A stretch of 64,000 bases of DNA, taken from assembly GCF_014280875.1 (NCBI RefSeq), contig NZ_JACLAL010000009.1, positions 172,621-236,620 of the forward strand, written 5' to 3'. Each line of letters begins with the position of its first letter. Positions within the stretch are counted from its first letter, which is position 1. The position numbers and the translations under genes are program-made. Source of the DNA: Paenirhizobium daejeonense (lineage in GTDB: Bacteria; Pseudomonadota; Alphaproteobacteria; Rhizobiales; Rhizobiaceae). Below are positions 1-7,231 of this stretch, in pieces. Under the pieces are notes generated by a model. The model did no database searches. It saw only the letters and a list, made by a program, of their open reading frames with translations, and was not told where the DNA came from.

Positions 1-908
1 GCGCCTCAACGGTCTCCGAGTATCAAGGTCTGCCGGAACAGGAAGCCTTCGACATCGAATACTGGCTGCTTGAGGAGGCCAAGCTCCAGCGCATGCCCAA
101 GCCGAAGTCGCTTGCCGGCCGCGTGGCCTTCGTCACCGGCGGCGCCGGCGGCATTGGCCGGGCAACGGCTGAACGGCTGATGTCCGAAGGCGCCTGCGTG
201 GTGCTGGCCGATATCGACGCCAACGCACTGTCCGATACGCTTGGCGACTTCTCCAAGCGTTACGGCGCGGATGCCGTTCGCTCCGTCACTCTCGACGTGA
301 CGAAGGAAGACGCCGTCGCTTCGACCTTCGCTGAAGCCTGCGTCGAATTCGGCGGTGTCGACATACTCGTTTCCAACGCCGGCATCGCCTCCTCGGCACC
401 GGTCGAGGATACGACGCTTGCGATGTGGAACAAGAATATCGACATCCTGGCGACCGGCTATTTCCTCGTCTCTCGCGAAGCGTTCCGCCTGTTCCGCCGT
501 CAGGCGCTCGGCGGCAACATCGTCTTCGTCGCGTCGAAGAACGGCCTTGCCTCCTCGCCGAACGCATCGGCCTATTGCACCGCCAAGGCGGCAGAGATCC
601 ATCTCGCCCGTTGCCTGGCGCTGGAAGGGGCAGACGCCGGCATTCGCGTCAATACCGTCAATCCCGACGCGGTCCTGCGCGGTTCCAAGATCTGGAACGG
701 CGAATGGCGCGAACAGCGTGCGGCTTCCTCGAAGATCGAGGTCACCGATCTCGAGGAGCATTATCGCAAGCGTTCGATGCTGAAGCTCAATGTCTTCCCG
801 GAAGACATTGCGGAAGCCATCTACTTCCTCGCGTCCGATCTCTCGGCCAAGTCTACCGGCAACATCATCAACGTCGATGCCGGTAACGCCCAGAGCTTCC
901 CGCGCTGA
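1..908 (+). CDS. rhaD: Bifunctional rhamnulose-1-phosphate aldolase / short-chain dehydrogenase, 3' part
   Basis: The frame is already open at the left edge (first full codon at base 3) and runs into the dehydrogenase half of the two-domain RhaD of rhizobia. Residues just before the ATG at 93 (EYWLLEEAKLQRMPKPK) look like the linker after the aldolase domain, so the ATG at 93 is not the true start. The SDR half has the Rossmann motif TGGAGGIG, an NAG motif (VSNAGIA), the catalytic YCTAK tetrad segment, and ends at TGA 906-908. In Rhizobium rhamnose catabolism this protein handles rhamnulose-phosphate after isomerisation and phosphorylation. rhaI follows after about 120 bases. The aldolase half lies outside the window, so the identification rests on the dehydrogenase half plus the neighbour. 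Confidence 0.85.
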   Translation, partial: ASTVSEYQGLPEQEAFDIEYWLLEEAKLQRMPKPKSLAGRVAFVTGGAGGIGRATAERLMSEGACVVLADIDANALSDTLGDFSKRYGADAVRSVTLDVTKEDAVASTFAEACVEFGGVDILVSNAGIASSAPVEDTTLAMWNKNIDILATGYFLVSREAFRLFRRQALGGNIVFVASKNGLASSPNASAYCTAKAAEIHLARCLALEGADAGIRVNTVNPDAVLRGSKIWNGEWREQRAASSKIEVTDLEEHYRKRSMLKLNVFPEDIAEAIYFLASDLSAKSTGNIINVDAGNAQSFPR

Positions 909-920
909 TCGACAGCAATT

Positions 921-955
921 GCCTGCTGCCGGCGCTCCCAAGGTCGGCGGCAGGC
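921..955 (+). promoter_or_regulatory. Intercistronic hairpin between rhaD and rhaI
   Basis: GCCTGCTGCCG (921-931) pairs with CGGCGGCAGGC (945-955), an 11-bp stem with one G-U pair. There is no clear T-run after it, so it is more likely an mRNA processing or stability element, or a weak attenuator, than a full terminator. Confidence 0.5.
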
Positions 956-1028
956 CCCTTCGCGGTTTGGAAAGTTGCAACGTCTTCGGCGCGGCCTCAT
1001 GCTCGCGCGGCGTTGCAGGGAGGATGAC

Positions 1029-2321
1029 ATGACAGAACAGAAGATCCCCGCCGACGTGATTTCGGCCGAGAACGAAAAGCGCGCCGGCGCGCTCAAGTCC
1101 GACTATGCAGCCCTTGGCGAAAAGCTCGCCCGCAACAATATCGACATCGACGCCGTCACGAAGCAGGTGGCCAAATTCTTCGTCGCCGTTCCCTCCTGGG
1201 GTGTGGGCACCGGCGGTACGCGCTTTGCCCGTTTTCCCGGCCTCGGCGAGCCGCGCAATATCTTCGACAAGCTGGAAGACTGCTCGGTCATCAACGAACT
1301 GACCCGCGCCACGCCGACGGTTTCGCTGCATATTCCGTGGGACAAAGCGGACCCGATGGACCTGAAGGCAAAGGGCGATGCGCTCGGCTTAAGCTTCGAC
1401 GCCATGAACTCCAACACCTTCTCCGACGCGCCGGATCAGGCCCATTCCTATAAATACGGCTCGCTCAGCCACGTAGACGCGGCAACCCGCGCGCAGGCCG
1501 TCGAGCACAACATCGAATGCATCGAGCTTGGCAATGCCATCGGCTCGAAGGCGCTCACCGTCTGGATCGGCGATGGTTCGAACTTCCCGGGACAGTCGAA
1601 TTTCACTCGCCAGTTCGAGCGTTACCTCGCCTCCATGGCCGACATCTACAAGGCACTGCCGGACGACTGGCGGCTGTTCTCAGAACACAAGATGTACGAA
1701 CCGGCCTTTTATTCGACGGTGGTGCAGGACTGGGGCACCAACTTCCTGATCGCCCAGACGCTTGGCCCAAAGGCTTTTTGCCTCGTCGACCTCGGCCATC
1801 ACGCTCCGAACACCAATATCGAGATGATCGTTGCCCGCCTGATCCAGTTCGGCAAGCTCGGCGGCTTCCATTTCAACGACTCGAAATACGGGGACGACGA
1901 CCTCGACGCCGGCTCGGTCGAACCTTACCGCCTCTTCCTCGTCTTCAACGAACTGGTTGATGCCGAGCATCGCGGGGTCAAGGGCTTCCACCCGGCCCAC
2001 ATGATCGACCAGAGCCACAATGTCACGGATCCGATCGAGAGCCTGATTTCCAGCGCCAACGAGATCCGCCGCGCCTATGCCCAGGCCCTGCTGGTCGACC
2101 GCGTGGCACTGGAAGGCTTCCAGAGCGATAACGATGCGCTGATGGCGACGGAAACGCTGAAACGCGCCTATCGCACGGATGTCGAGGCGATCCTGGCCGA
2201 AGCCCGTCGCCGCGCCGGCGGCGCCATCGATCCGATTGCCACCTATCGTGCCAGCGGCTATCGCGCGCAGGTCGCCGCGGAACGGCCCGCGGTGAAGGGT
2301 GGTTCGGGTGGCATCGTCTGA
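1029..2321 (+). CDS. rhaI: L-rhamnose isomerase, rhizobial type
   Basis: A 430-residue protein that would convert L-rhamnose to L-rhamnulose in the cytoplasm. The start at 1029 is preceded by GGGAGGAT; the open frame extends further upstream without another good site. It reads as a xylose-isomerase-like TIM barrel. Metal-site segments visible are SEHKMYEP, VDLGHHAPN and FHFNDSKYGDDD, whose acidic and histidine residues match the divalent-metal ligands of this family. The length fits the Rhizobium-type rhamnose isomerase and not the shorter enterobacterial RhaA. It lies directly downstream of rhaD, the same rhaDI pairing known in R. leguminosarum. The rest of the rha operon is presumably to the left of the window. 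Confidence 0.88.
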   Translation: MTEQKIPADVISAENEKRAGALKSDYAALGEKLARNNIDIDAVTKQVAKFFVAVPSWGVGTGGTRFARFPGLGEPRNIFDKLEDCSVINELTRATPTVSLHIPWDKADPMDLKAKGDALGLSFDAMNSNTFSDAPDQAHSYKYGSLSHVDAATRAQAVEHNIECIELGNAIGSKALTVWIGDGSNFPGQSNFTRQFERYLASMADIYKALPDDWRLFSEHKMYEPAFYSTVVQDWGTNFLIAQTLGPKAFCLVDLGHHAPNTNIEMIVARLIQFGKLGGFHFNDSKYGDDDLDAGSVEPYRLFLVFNELVDAEHRGVKGFHPAHMIDQSHNVTDPIESLISSANEIRRAYAQALLVDRVALEGFQSDNDALMATETLKRAYRTDVEAILAEARRRAGGAIDPIATYRASGYRAQVAAERPAVKGGSGGIV

Positions 2322-2369
2322 GGCTTTCATCCCCTCCCCGAAATCCGCTTGCTCAAGCAAGTGAACACA

Positions 2370-2403
2370 GACGCCGGTAGCCCCTGCTGCCGGCGTCTTC
2401 CGT
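2370..2403 (+). terminator. Probable terminator after rhaI
   Basis: GACGCCGG (2370-2377) pairs with CCGGCGTC (2390-2397), with AGC/GCT continuing the stem inward. It is followed by a short TTCC tract. Its position 50 bases after the rhaI stop and before a new promoter region fits the end of the rha operon. Confidence 0.6.
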
Positions 2404-2484
2404 TTAGGGACTTTCTGACGGGTTCCTGCAGGCGCCCACCAGAGTGCCACTCTTCCATGACGGAAGTCACATTTGCTCTCTGGA

Positions 2485-2513
2485 CAAGATAGTGGATGTC
2501 ATCCACTATCTTG
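2485..2513. promoter_or_regulatory. Perfect 13-bp dyad, candidate MarR operator
   Basis: CAAGATAGTGGAT (2485-2497) and ATCCACTATCTTG (2501-2513) form a perfect inverted repeat around GTC. It lies 65 bases upstream of the ABC ATPase start. The core ATAGT-N11-ACTAT recurs with the same spacing at 4411-4431, in front of the MarR gene, so both are likely operators of that regulator. Confidence 0.65.
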
Positions 2514-2577
2514 GTGCCGGCGACGGTCAAAAGGCCGCGCGGCACATAGCGACGATACCAGAAAACAAGGGGAACCT

Positions 2578-4224
2578 ATGTCGCAAGCCTCCATGCCTCC
2601 CAACGTGGTGCTATCGGTGCGTCATCTGACGGTCAGTCTGCCTCCCAAGATGGAACGCGCCCACGCAGTCCACGATATTTCCTTTGATCTCAATGCCGGC
2701 GAAATCCTCTGCATCATCGGTGAATCCGGCTCCGGCAAATCCGTCACCGCCAACGCCATCATGGGCCTTCTCGCGCCCTCCATTAAAGTGACCGGCGGGC
2801 AAATCCTGTTCAAGGGCATGGACATCATCGCCACGCCTGAGGAAAAGATCCGCCCCTTACGCGGACAGGCCGTCTCCATCATCTTCCAGGACCCTCTTTC
2901 AGCTCTCAACCCGCTGATGACCATCGGCGACCAGATCGCAGAAGTCATGGAGGCGCATGGCGTCGGCACGCCCGAAACGCGCACCTCGCGGGTGCTCGAA
3001 CTGCTGGAGGAAGTCGGCCTTCCTGATCCGGCGCTGATGCGCCTGCAATATCCCTTCCGCCTTTCCGGCGGCCAGCGGCAGCGTGTGATGATCGCCATGG
3101 CGCTGGCGCTCGATCCCGATGTCCTGATCGCCGACGAACCGACGACCGCGCTCGATGTCACCACGCAGGCGCAGATTCTGGAACTGATCCGCAAGATCCA
3201 GCAGCGCAAGAACATGAGCGTGATGTTCATCACCCATGATTTCGGAGTGGTGGCGGAGATCGCCGACCGCGTGGTGGTGATGGAAAAGGGGATACTGGTC
3301 GAGCAGGGCAAGGCCGACGACGTGCTGACCCGCCCGTCACATCCCTATACCCAGCGCCTCGTGGCTGCGGTTCCGCGTATGCGCGGCGATGACCGCTCCG
3401 CGGTCGAGGAAACACCCGTCGTGCTCAAGGTGGAAAACCTGCAGAAGGAATACCGTACGACCGGAACCTTCCTCAGCAAGGGCCGCACCGTCAAAGCCGT
3501 CAACGACGTGAGCTTCGTCATTCACAAGGGCCAGACACTCGGCGTCGTCGGCGAAAGCGGTTCGGGCAAATCGTCTCTCGGACGCGTCCTGCTCAAGCTT
3601 CTCGAACCGGATGCGGGACGCATCCTCTTCGACGGGCGCGATGTCGCGAGCATGCCGGAAGAGAGCTTTCGGCTTCTCAGGCCCTATATCCAGATGATCT
3701 TTCAGGACCCCTTCGCGTCGCTCAACCCGCGTCACACGATCGGACGTATCCTGACGGTCGGACCGATTGCCCACGGCCTCGCCGTCCATGAAGCGAAAAC
3801 CAAGGCCTTCCGCCTGCTGAAGCTGGTCGGTCTCGACGAAGCGGCCTTCGACCGTTTTCCGCACGAATTCTCCGGCGGACAGCGTCAGAGGATAGGCATC
3901 GCACGCGCCCTGATGTTCGACCCTGTCCTGCTTGTCGCAGATGAAGCCGTCTCGGCGCTCGACGTTTCCATCCAGGCCCAGATCCTCGAATTGCTGGCCC
4001 GCGTACAGAAGGAAATGAAGGTCGCGATGATCTTCATTACCCACGACCTGCGCGTGGCAAGCCAGATCTGCGACAACGTGATCGTGATGTACAAGGGAAG
4101 CGTCGTGGAGCACGGTCCGCCCTCGAAGATATTCCGGGCGCCCGAACACGAATATACGCAGCGGCTGGTTTCAGCCATCCCAGGAGCGGACTGGGAACCG
4201 ACCGCGAAGCTGGCCGAAGCCTGA
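2578..4224 (+). CDS. Dipeptide/nickel-type ABC importer, fused double ATP-binding subunit (DppD-DppF type)
   Basis: A 548-residue cytoplasmic protein with two complete ABC ATPase domains in one chain. The first has Walker A GESGSGKS, signature LSGGQRQRV and Walker B VLIADEPTTALD. The second has GESGSGKS, FSGGQRQRIGIARAL and LLVADEAVSALD. It would energise the DppB/DppC-like permeases encoded at 9007 and 9968, with the binding protein at 7232. The start is the ATG at 2578, after AAGGGGAA; upstream in-frame codons are unlikely because they would cross the dyad. It is separated from the rest of its transporter by regulator and dehydrogenase genes, an unusual order. The substrate cannot be read from the ATPase. 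Confidence 0.9.
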   Translation: MSQASMPPNVVLSVRHLTVSLPPKMERAHAVHDISFDLNAGEILCIIGESGSGKSVTANAIMGLLAPSIKVTGGQILFKGMDIIATPEEKIRPLRGQAVSIIFQDPLSALNPLMTIGDQIAEVMEAHGVGTPETRTSRVLELLEEVGLPDPALMRLQYPFRLSGGQRQRVMIAMALALDPDVLIADEPTTALDVTTQAQILELIRKIQQRKNMSVMFITHDFGVVAEIADRVVVMEKGILVEQGKADDVLTRPSHPYTQRLVAAVPRMRGDDRSAVEETPVVLKVENLQKEYRTTGTFLSKGRTVKAVNDVSFVIHKGQTLGVVGESGSGKSSLGRVLLKLLEPDAGRILFDGRDVASMPEESFRLLRPYIQMIFQDPFASLNPRHTIGRILTVGPIAHGLAVHEAKTKAFRLLKLVGLDEAAFDRFPHEFSGGQRQRIGIARALMFDPVLLVADEAVSALDVSIQAQILELLARVQKEMKVAMIFITHDLRVASQICDNVIVMYKGSVVEHGPPSKIFRAPEHEYTQRLVSAIPGADWEPTAKLAEA

Positions 4225-4251
4225 CGAGGTCACCCCGCAGGAGATACACTG

Positions 4252-4295
4252 GAGGTAACTCGCTTCCGCTCCGGTAGAGGAAGCGGGTTCACCTC
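4252..4295 (+). terminator. Terminator-like hairpin after the fused ATPase gene
   Basis: GAGGTAAC/GTT-ACCTC and CGCTTCC/GGAAGCG stack into a nearly continuous stem of about 15 bp. There is no T-run directly after it. It probably ends or attenuates the first transcript before the MarR promoter. Confidence 0.45.
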
Positions 4296-4347
4296 GGCCA
4301 CGACAAAAAAGACACGAAAACCGGCTGGATCAGCAATGAATCCGGGG

Positions 4348-4401
4348 ATTTTTGGGTTGCACCCAAAAATTTCCGATCAGGTGAAAAAATTTCCTGTCAG
4401 G
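4348..4401. repeat. Perfect hairpin plus 17-bp direct repeat in the MarR promoter region
   Basis: ATTTTTGGGT (4348-4357) and ACCCAAAAAT (4361-4370) are perfect inverted arms around TGC. Overlapping it, AAAAATTTCCGATCAGG (4365-4381) and AAAAATTTCCTGTCAGG (4385-4401) are direct copies at a 20-base period, matching at 15 of 17 positions. Together with the dyad at 4411 they fill the otherwise gene-free 4225-4548. They could be same-face binding sites for a second regulator. Confidence 0.5.
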
Positions 4402-4410
4402 CAGAATAAT

Positions 4411-4431
4411 ATAGTTGCATTTATCCACTAT
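4411..4431. promoter_or_regulatory. Second ATAGT-N11-ACTAT site, candidate autoregulatory operator
   Basis: ATAGT (4411-4415) and ACTAT (4427-4431) are 11 bases apart, exactly as in the perfect dyad at 2485-2513; the right half ATCCACTAT is identical. It lies about 120 bases upstream of the MarR start codon. Confidence 0.55.
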
Positions 4432-4548
4432 TTGCCCTTTCCTATCCATCACAGTGACACATGATATGGCCGGACGGATTTCCCCGGCAGCCCGATGCAA
4501 ACACGGGTTGCCGATGATTTTTCTCGTCCGTCAGAAGACAGGAATGTA

Positions 4549-5037
4549 ATGCCGAAACCACCTGTAAAGCCGCCGACAACCGTCAAGGAGATCGATCTCG
4601 ATGTCCTGGGGGATACGTTGAGCTTCTATATCCGGGCGCTCAGCCTCGCAGTCTCCCGGGATCTCGACGAATGTCTCGACGGTCTCGACGTGGCCAAGGG
4701 CACGGGAAAGATTACCACGCTCCTTCTGGTCGACAGCCATCCCGGCATCAGGCCGTCGGTGCTCGCCCATCTGACCATGAAGGACCGATCGGCCATGGGG
4801 CGGATCATCGACCAGATGGAAGCCCATCATCTCCTCCGGCGCGAAACGTCCTCCGAGGACAACCGTGCCCAGGAACTCTATATCACCGAGACCGGTGCAG
4901 CACTCGCCGTGAAGATCCGCGAACTCGTTCCGAAACAGTCGCGAGACTTCTTCGACTTCATCCCGGAAAACGAACAACAGCAACTTATGGACATATTGCG
5001 GCGCGCCTACCGCCGCATAGTGGGGCTTAGCGAATGA
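4549..5037 (+). CDS. MarR-family transcriptional regulator
   Basis: A 162-residue protein with the winged-helix core of MarR proteins: a helix pair (KITTLLLVDSHPGIRPSVLAHLTMKDRS), a recognition helix and the wing SSEDNRAQELYITETG, where D and R occupy the family DxR position. C-terminal helices for dimerisation follow. The ATG at 4549 (preceded by AGGA) is preferred to the one at 4495, which would add 18 unconserved residues. The stop overlaps the start of the next gene (ATGA-type, 5034-5037), so it is cotranscribed with the catabolic genes it probably controls. Two matching dyads nearby are its candidate operators. Confidence 0.85.
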   Translation: MPKPPVKPPTTVKEIDLDVLGDTLSFYIRALSLAVSRDLDECLDGLDVAKGTGKITTLLLVDSHPGIRPSVLAHLTMKDRSAMGRIIDQMEAHHLLRRETSSEDNRAQELYITETGAALAVKIRELVPKQSRDFFDFIPENEQQQLMDILRRAYRRIVGLSE

Positions 5038-5753
5038 CAGACAAGATCGATAGGCGCGTGGCACTGATATCGGGTGCCAGCAGGGGCATCGGCGACCATG
5101 TGGCAGCCGAACTGTTCCGGCAGGGATGGGCGGTATCGCTCGGCATGCGCAACCCCGCCATGCCGGCCTGGGCCGGTTCCGGCGATGCGGCAGATTTCGT
5201 GCATCTTGCGCAATACGACGCCAACGACACCGGAGCCGAAGCCCGCTGGGTCGAAGACGCAATGCAGCGTTTCGGTCGGGTCGATGCGATCATCGCCAAT
5301 GCCGGCATCATGATCCCCAAGACCGTGATCGAGGCGGACGACGAGGACATCGACGCGATGCTCGCCGTCAACGTCAAGGCGCCGCGGCGTCTTGCAAAGG
5401 CCGCCTGGGAGCCGCTCTGCGAAAGCGGCGAGGGACGTGTCATCATCCTCGCATCGCTCTCCGGCAAGCGCGTCAAGTCGGCGGGGTCGGGCAGCTACGC
5501 CATCTCCAAGTTCGCAGCCGTGGCGCTTTCCCATGCGATCCGTCAGGCCGGTTTTGAAAAGGGCGTGCGCGCCACCGCTGTCTGCCCCGGTTTCGTCGCC
5601 ACCGACATGGCGGCAGGGCTGACTGCGCGCCCGGCCGAACTGCTGACGCAGCCTGCCGATCTCGCCCGCATCATTGCCCTGCTCGTGTCCCTTCCGAACG
5701 AGGCCTCGGTCGCCGAATTCGCCATCAATTGCCAGCTTGAGGAGTCTTTCTGA
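5034..5753 (+). CDS. Short-chain dehydrogenase/reductase
   Basis: A 239-residue NAD(P)-dependent oxidoreductase of the classical SDR family. Visible are the cofactor motif SGASRGIG near the N-terminus, IANAGIM, the catalytic serine segment (ASLSGK) and YAISK with the catalytic tyrosine and lysine. It starts inside the last codons of the MarR gene and is translationally coupled to it; the flavoprotein gene begins 1 base after its stop. Its substrate is unknown. In this operon it may reduce or oxidise a carbonyl or alcohol released by the oxidases. Confidence 0.85.
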   Translation: MTDKIDRRVALISGASRGIGDHVAAELFRQGWAVSLGMRNPAMPAWAGSGDAADFVHLAQYDANDTGAEARWVEDAMQRFGRVDAIIANAGIMIPKTVIEADDEDIDAMLAVNVKAPRRLAKAAWEPLCESGEGRVIILASLSGKRVKSAGSGSYAISKFAAVALSHAIRQAGFEKGVRATAVCPGFVATDMAAGLTARPAELLTQPADLARIIALLVSLPNEASVAEFAINCQLEESF

Positions 5754-5754
5754 G

Positions 5755-7086
5755 ATGCCCGGTCCCTATGTCGTTCCCGTCCATGGCGATGATGAACTGC
5801 CGAAGGAGGTGGATGTCGTCGTGATCGGCGGCGGAATCATCGGAACATCGACGGCGCTGGAACTGGTCGATAGCGGTCTGCGCGTCGCGCTCTGCGAAAA
5901 GGGCGGCATCGGCCACGAGCAGTCGAGCCGCAACTGGGGCTGGGTGCGTATTTCCCGCCGTGACCCGCGCGAAGTGCCACTGATGGCGGAATCGCTCCGG
6001 ATCTGGGCCGATCTCAATCGCCGCACCGGCCGCGAGACCGGCTTCAAGCGATCCGGCATCGTCTTCACTTGCGCCGACGAAAAGCAGTTCGAGGAACACG
6101 CCAGCTGGAACCGCAATCTGGAAGGCTACCAGATCGAATCCCGCATGTTGAGTGCTGCGGAGTTCAAGGCAAAGTATCCAGACTCCAATATGAACATCGC
6201 CGGCGCTCTCTATACTGCTGGCGACTGCCGCGCCGAACCGCAGCGCGCCGCACCGGCGATTGCCGAGGCAGCGCGTGACCGCGGCGCCCATATCCTCACC
6301 GAATGCGCGGTACGTGGGCTGCAGCTTTCCGCAGGCCGGGTCTCCGGTGTCGTGACCGAACGCGGGGAAATCGCCTGCAAGGCCGTCGTTCTCGCCGGCG
6401 GCGCATGGTCCAGCCTCTTCCTCGGCAATAACGGCCTCGACCTGCCGCAGCTGAAGGTGATGAACTCGGTGCTCAGAACCAAGCCGCTGGAGGGCGGACC
6501 GGACGAGGCCCTCTGGTCGAGCGGCTTTGCCATTCGCAAGCGACTGGACGGCGGTTACACCATCGCCGACGGCTTCCAGAACATCGTCGACATCGTGCCC
6601 GCCTCCTTCCGCTATGCGACAAAATTCCTGCCCGCACTGGGACATGAATGGCGCTCGCTCCGCTTCCGCTTCGGCGGCAGGTTCTATGACGAGTTCCGCA
6701 TGCCCCGCCATTGGGCTCTCGATGAGCCTTCCCCCTTCGAATACAATCGCGTTCTCGACCCGATCCCCTCGAAGGCAATGACCGACAGCGCGCTCGCCAA
6801 GCTGGCGAAGGCCTTCCCGGTCTTCGAAAAGGCGGAGATCGCGCAGCGTTGGGCGGGAATGATCGATGTCACGCCGGATGCGATCCCGGTGATCGACGCT
6901 ATCGACGCCATTCCCGGTTTCCATGTCGCTACCGGCTTTTCAGGTCACGGTTTCGGCATCGGCCCGGCGGCCGGCCGATTGATGGCAGACATTGTGACCG
7001 GACGCCCGCCGCTCGTCGAACGTGAAAACTTCCGCTTCAAGCGGTTTTCGGACGGATCGAAGATCGAGCTGATCAGCGGCTTCTGA
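5755..7086 (+). CDS. FAD-dependent oxidoreductase, DadA/glycine-oxidase-like
   Basis: A 443-residue protein of the DAO family. The dinucleotide-binding motif VVVIGGGIIGTSTALELVDSG lies near residues 16-37, followed by a CEKGGIGHEQSSRNWGWVR segment typical of FAD-linked D-amino-acid or N-methyl-amine oxidases. The C-terminal ATGFSGHGFGIGPAAG motif contacts FAD. The ATG at 5755 follows TTGAGGAGTC; the longer open frame at 5674 lies inside the SDR gene. It probably oxidises an amine or secondary amino acid imported by the adjacent transporter, giving an imine and aldehyde or keto product. The exact substrate cannot be inferred. Confidence 0.85.
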   Translation: MPGPYVVPVHGDDELPKEVDVVVIGGGIIGTSTALELVDSGLRVALCEKGGIGHEQSSRNWGWVRISRRDPREVPLMAESLRIWADLNRRTGRETGFKRSGIVFTCADEKQFEEHASWNRNLEGYQIESRMLSAAEFKAKYPDSNMNIAGALYTAGDCRAEPQRAAPAIAEAARDRGAHILTECAVRGLQLSAGRVSGVVTERGEIACKAVVLAGGAWSSLFLGNNGLDLPQLKVMNSVLRTKPLEGGPDEALWSSGFAIRKRLDGGYTIADGFQNIVDIVPASFRYATKFLPALGHEWRSLRFRFGGRFYDEFRMPRHWALDEPSPFEYNRVLDPIPSKAMTDSALAKLAKAFPVFEKAEIAQRWAGMIDVTPDAIPVIDAIDAIPGFHVATGFSGHGFGIGPAAGRLMADIVTGRPPLVERENFRFKRFSDGSKIELISGF

Positions 7087-7095
7087 CAGGTTTTG

Positions 7096-7152
7096 GCCGG
7101 CGGCATCGATGTCGCCGGCACCGGAACAGGCGGTGAAGAGGGTTCACCGCCT
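7096..7152 (+). promoter_or_regulatory. Two hairpins upstream of the substrate-binding protein gene
   Basis: GCCGGCG/CGCCGGC (about 7096-7119) is followed by the perfect 10-bp stem AGGCGGTGAA (7128-7137) / TTCACCGCCT (7143-7152). They lie between the flavoprotein stop and the binding-protein start. No T-run is present, so processing or stabilisation of the binding-protein mRNA is more likely than termination. Confidence 0.45.
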
Positions 7153-7231
7153 TGCTGCGAGAACTGCCCGGAGAGGCAGCGCAGAAATGCAAACTGACGT
7201 TTCATCCAATCCAAGAACAAGGGGAACTGAC

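Noticed and set aside
6..1331. A 441-codon open frame on the minus strand over rhaD and rhaI
   Set aside because: It is antisense to two recognisable genes and has no domain; it is a GC-rich shadow frame.
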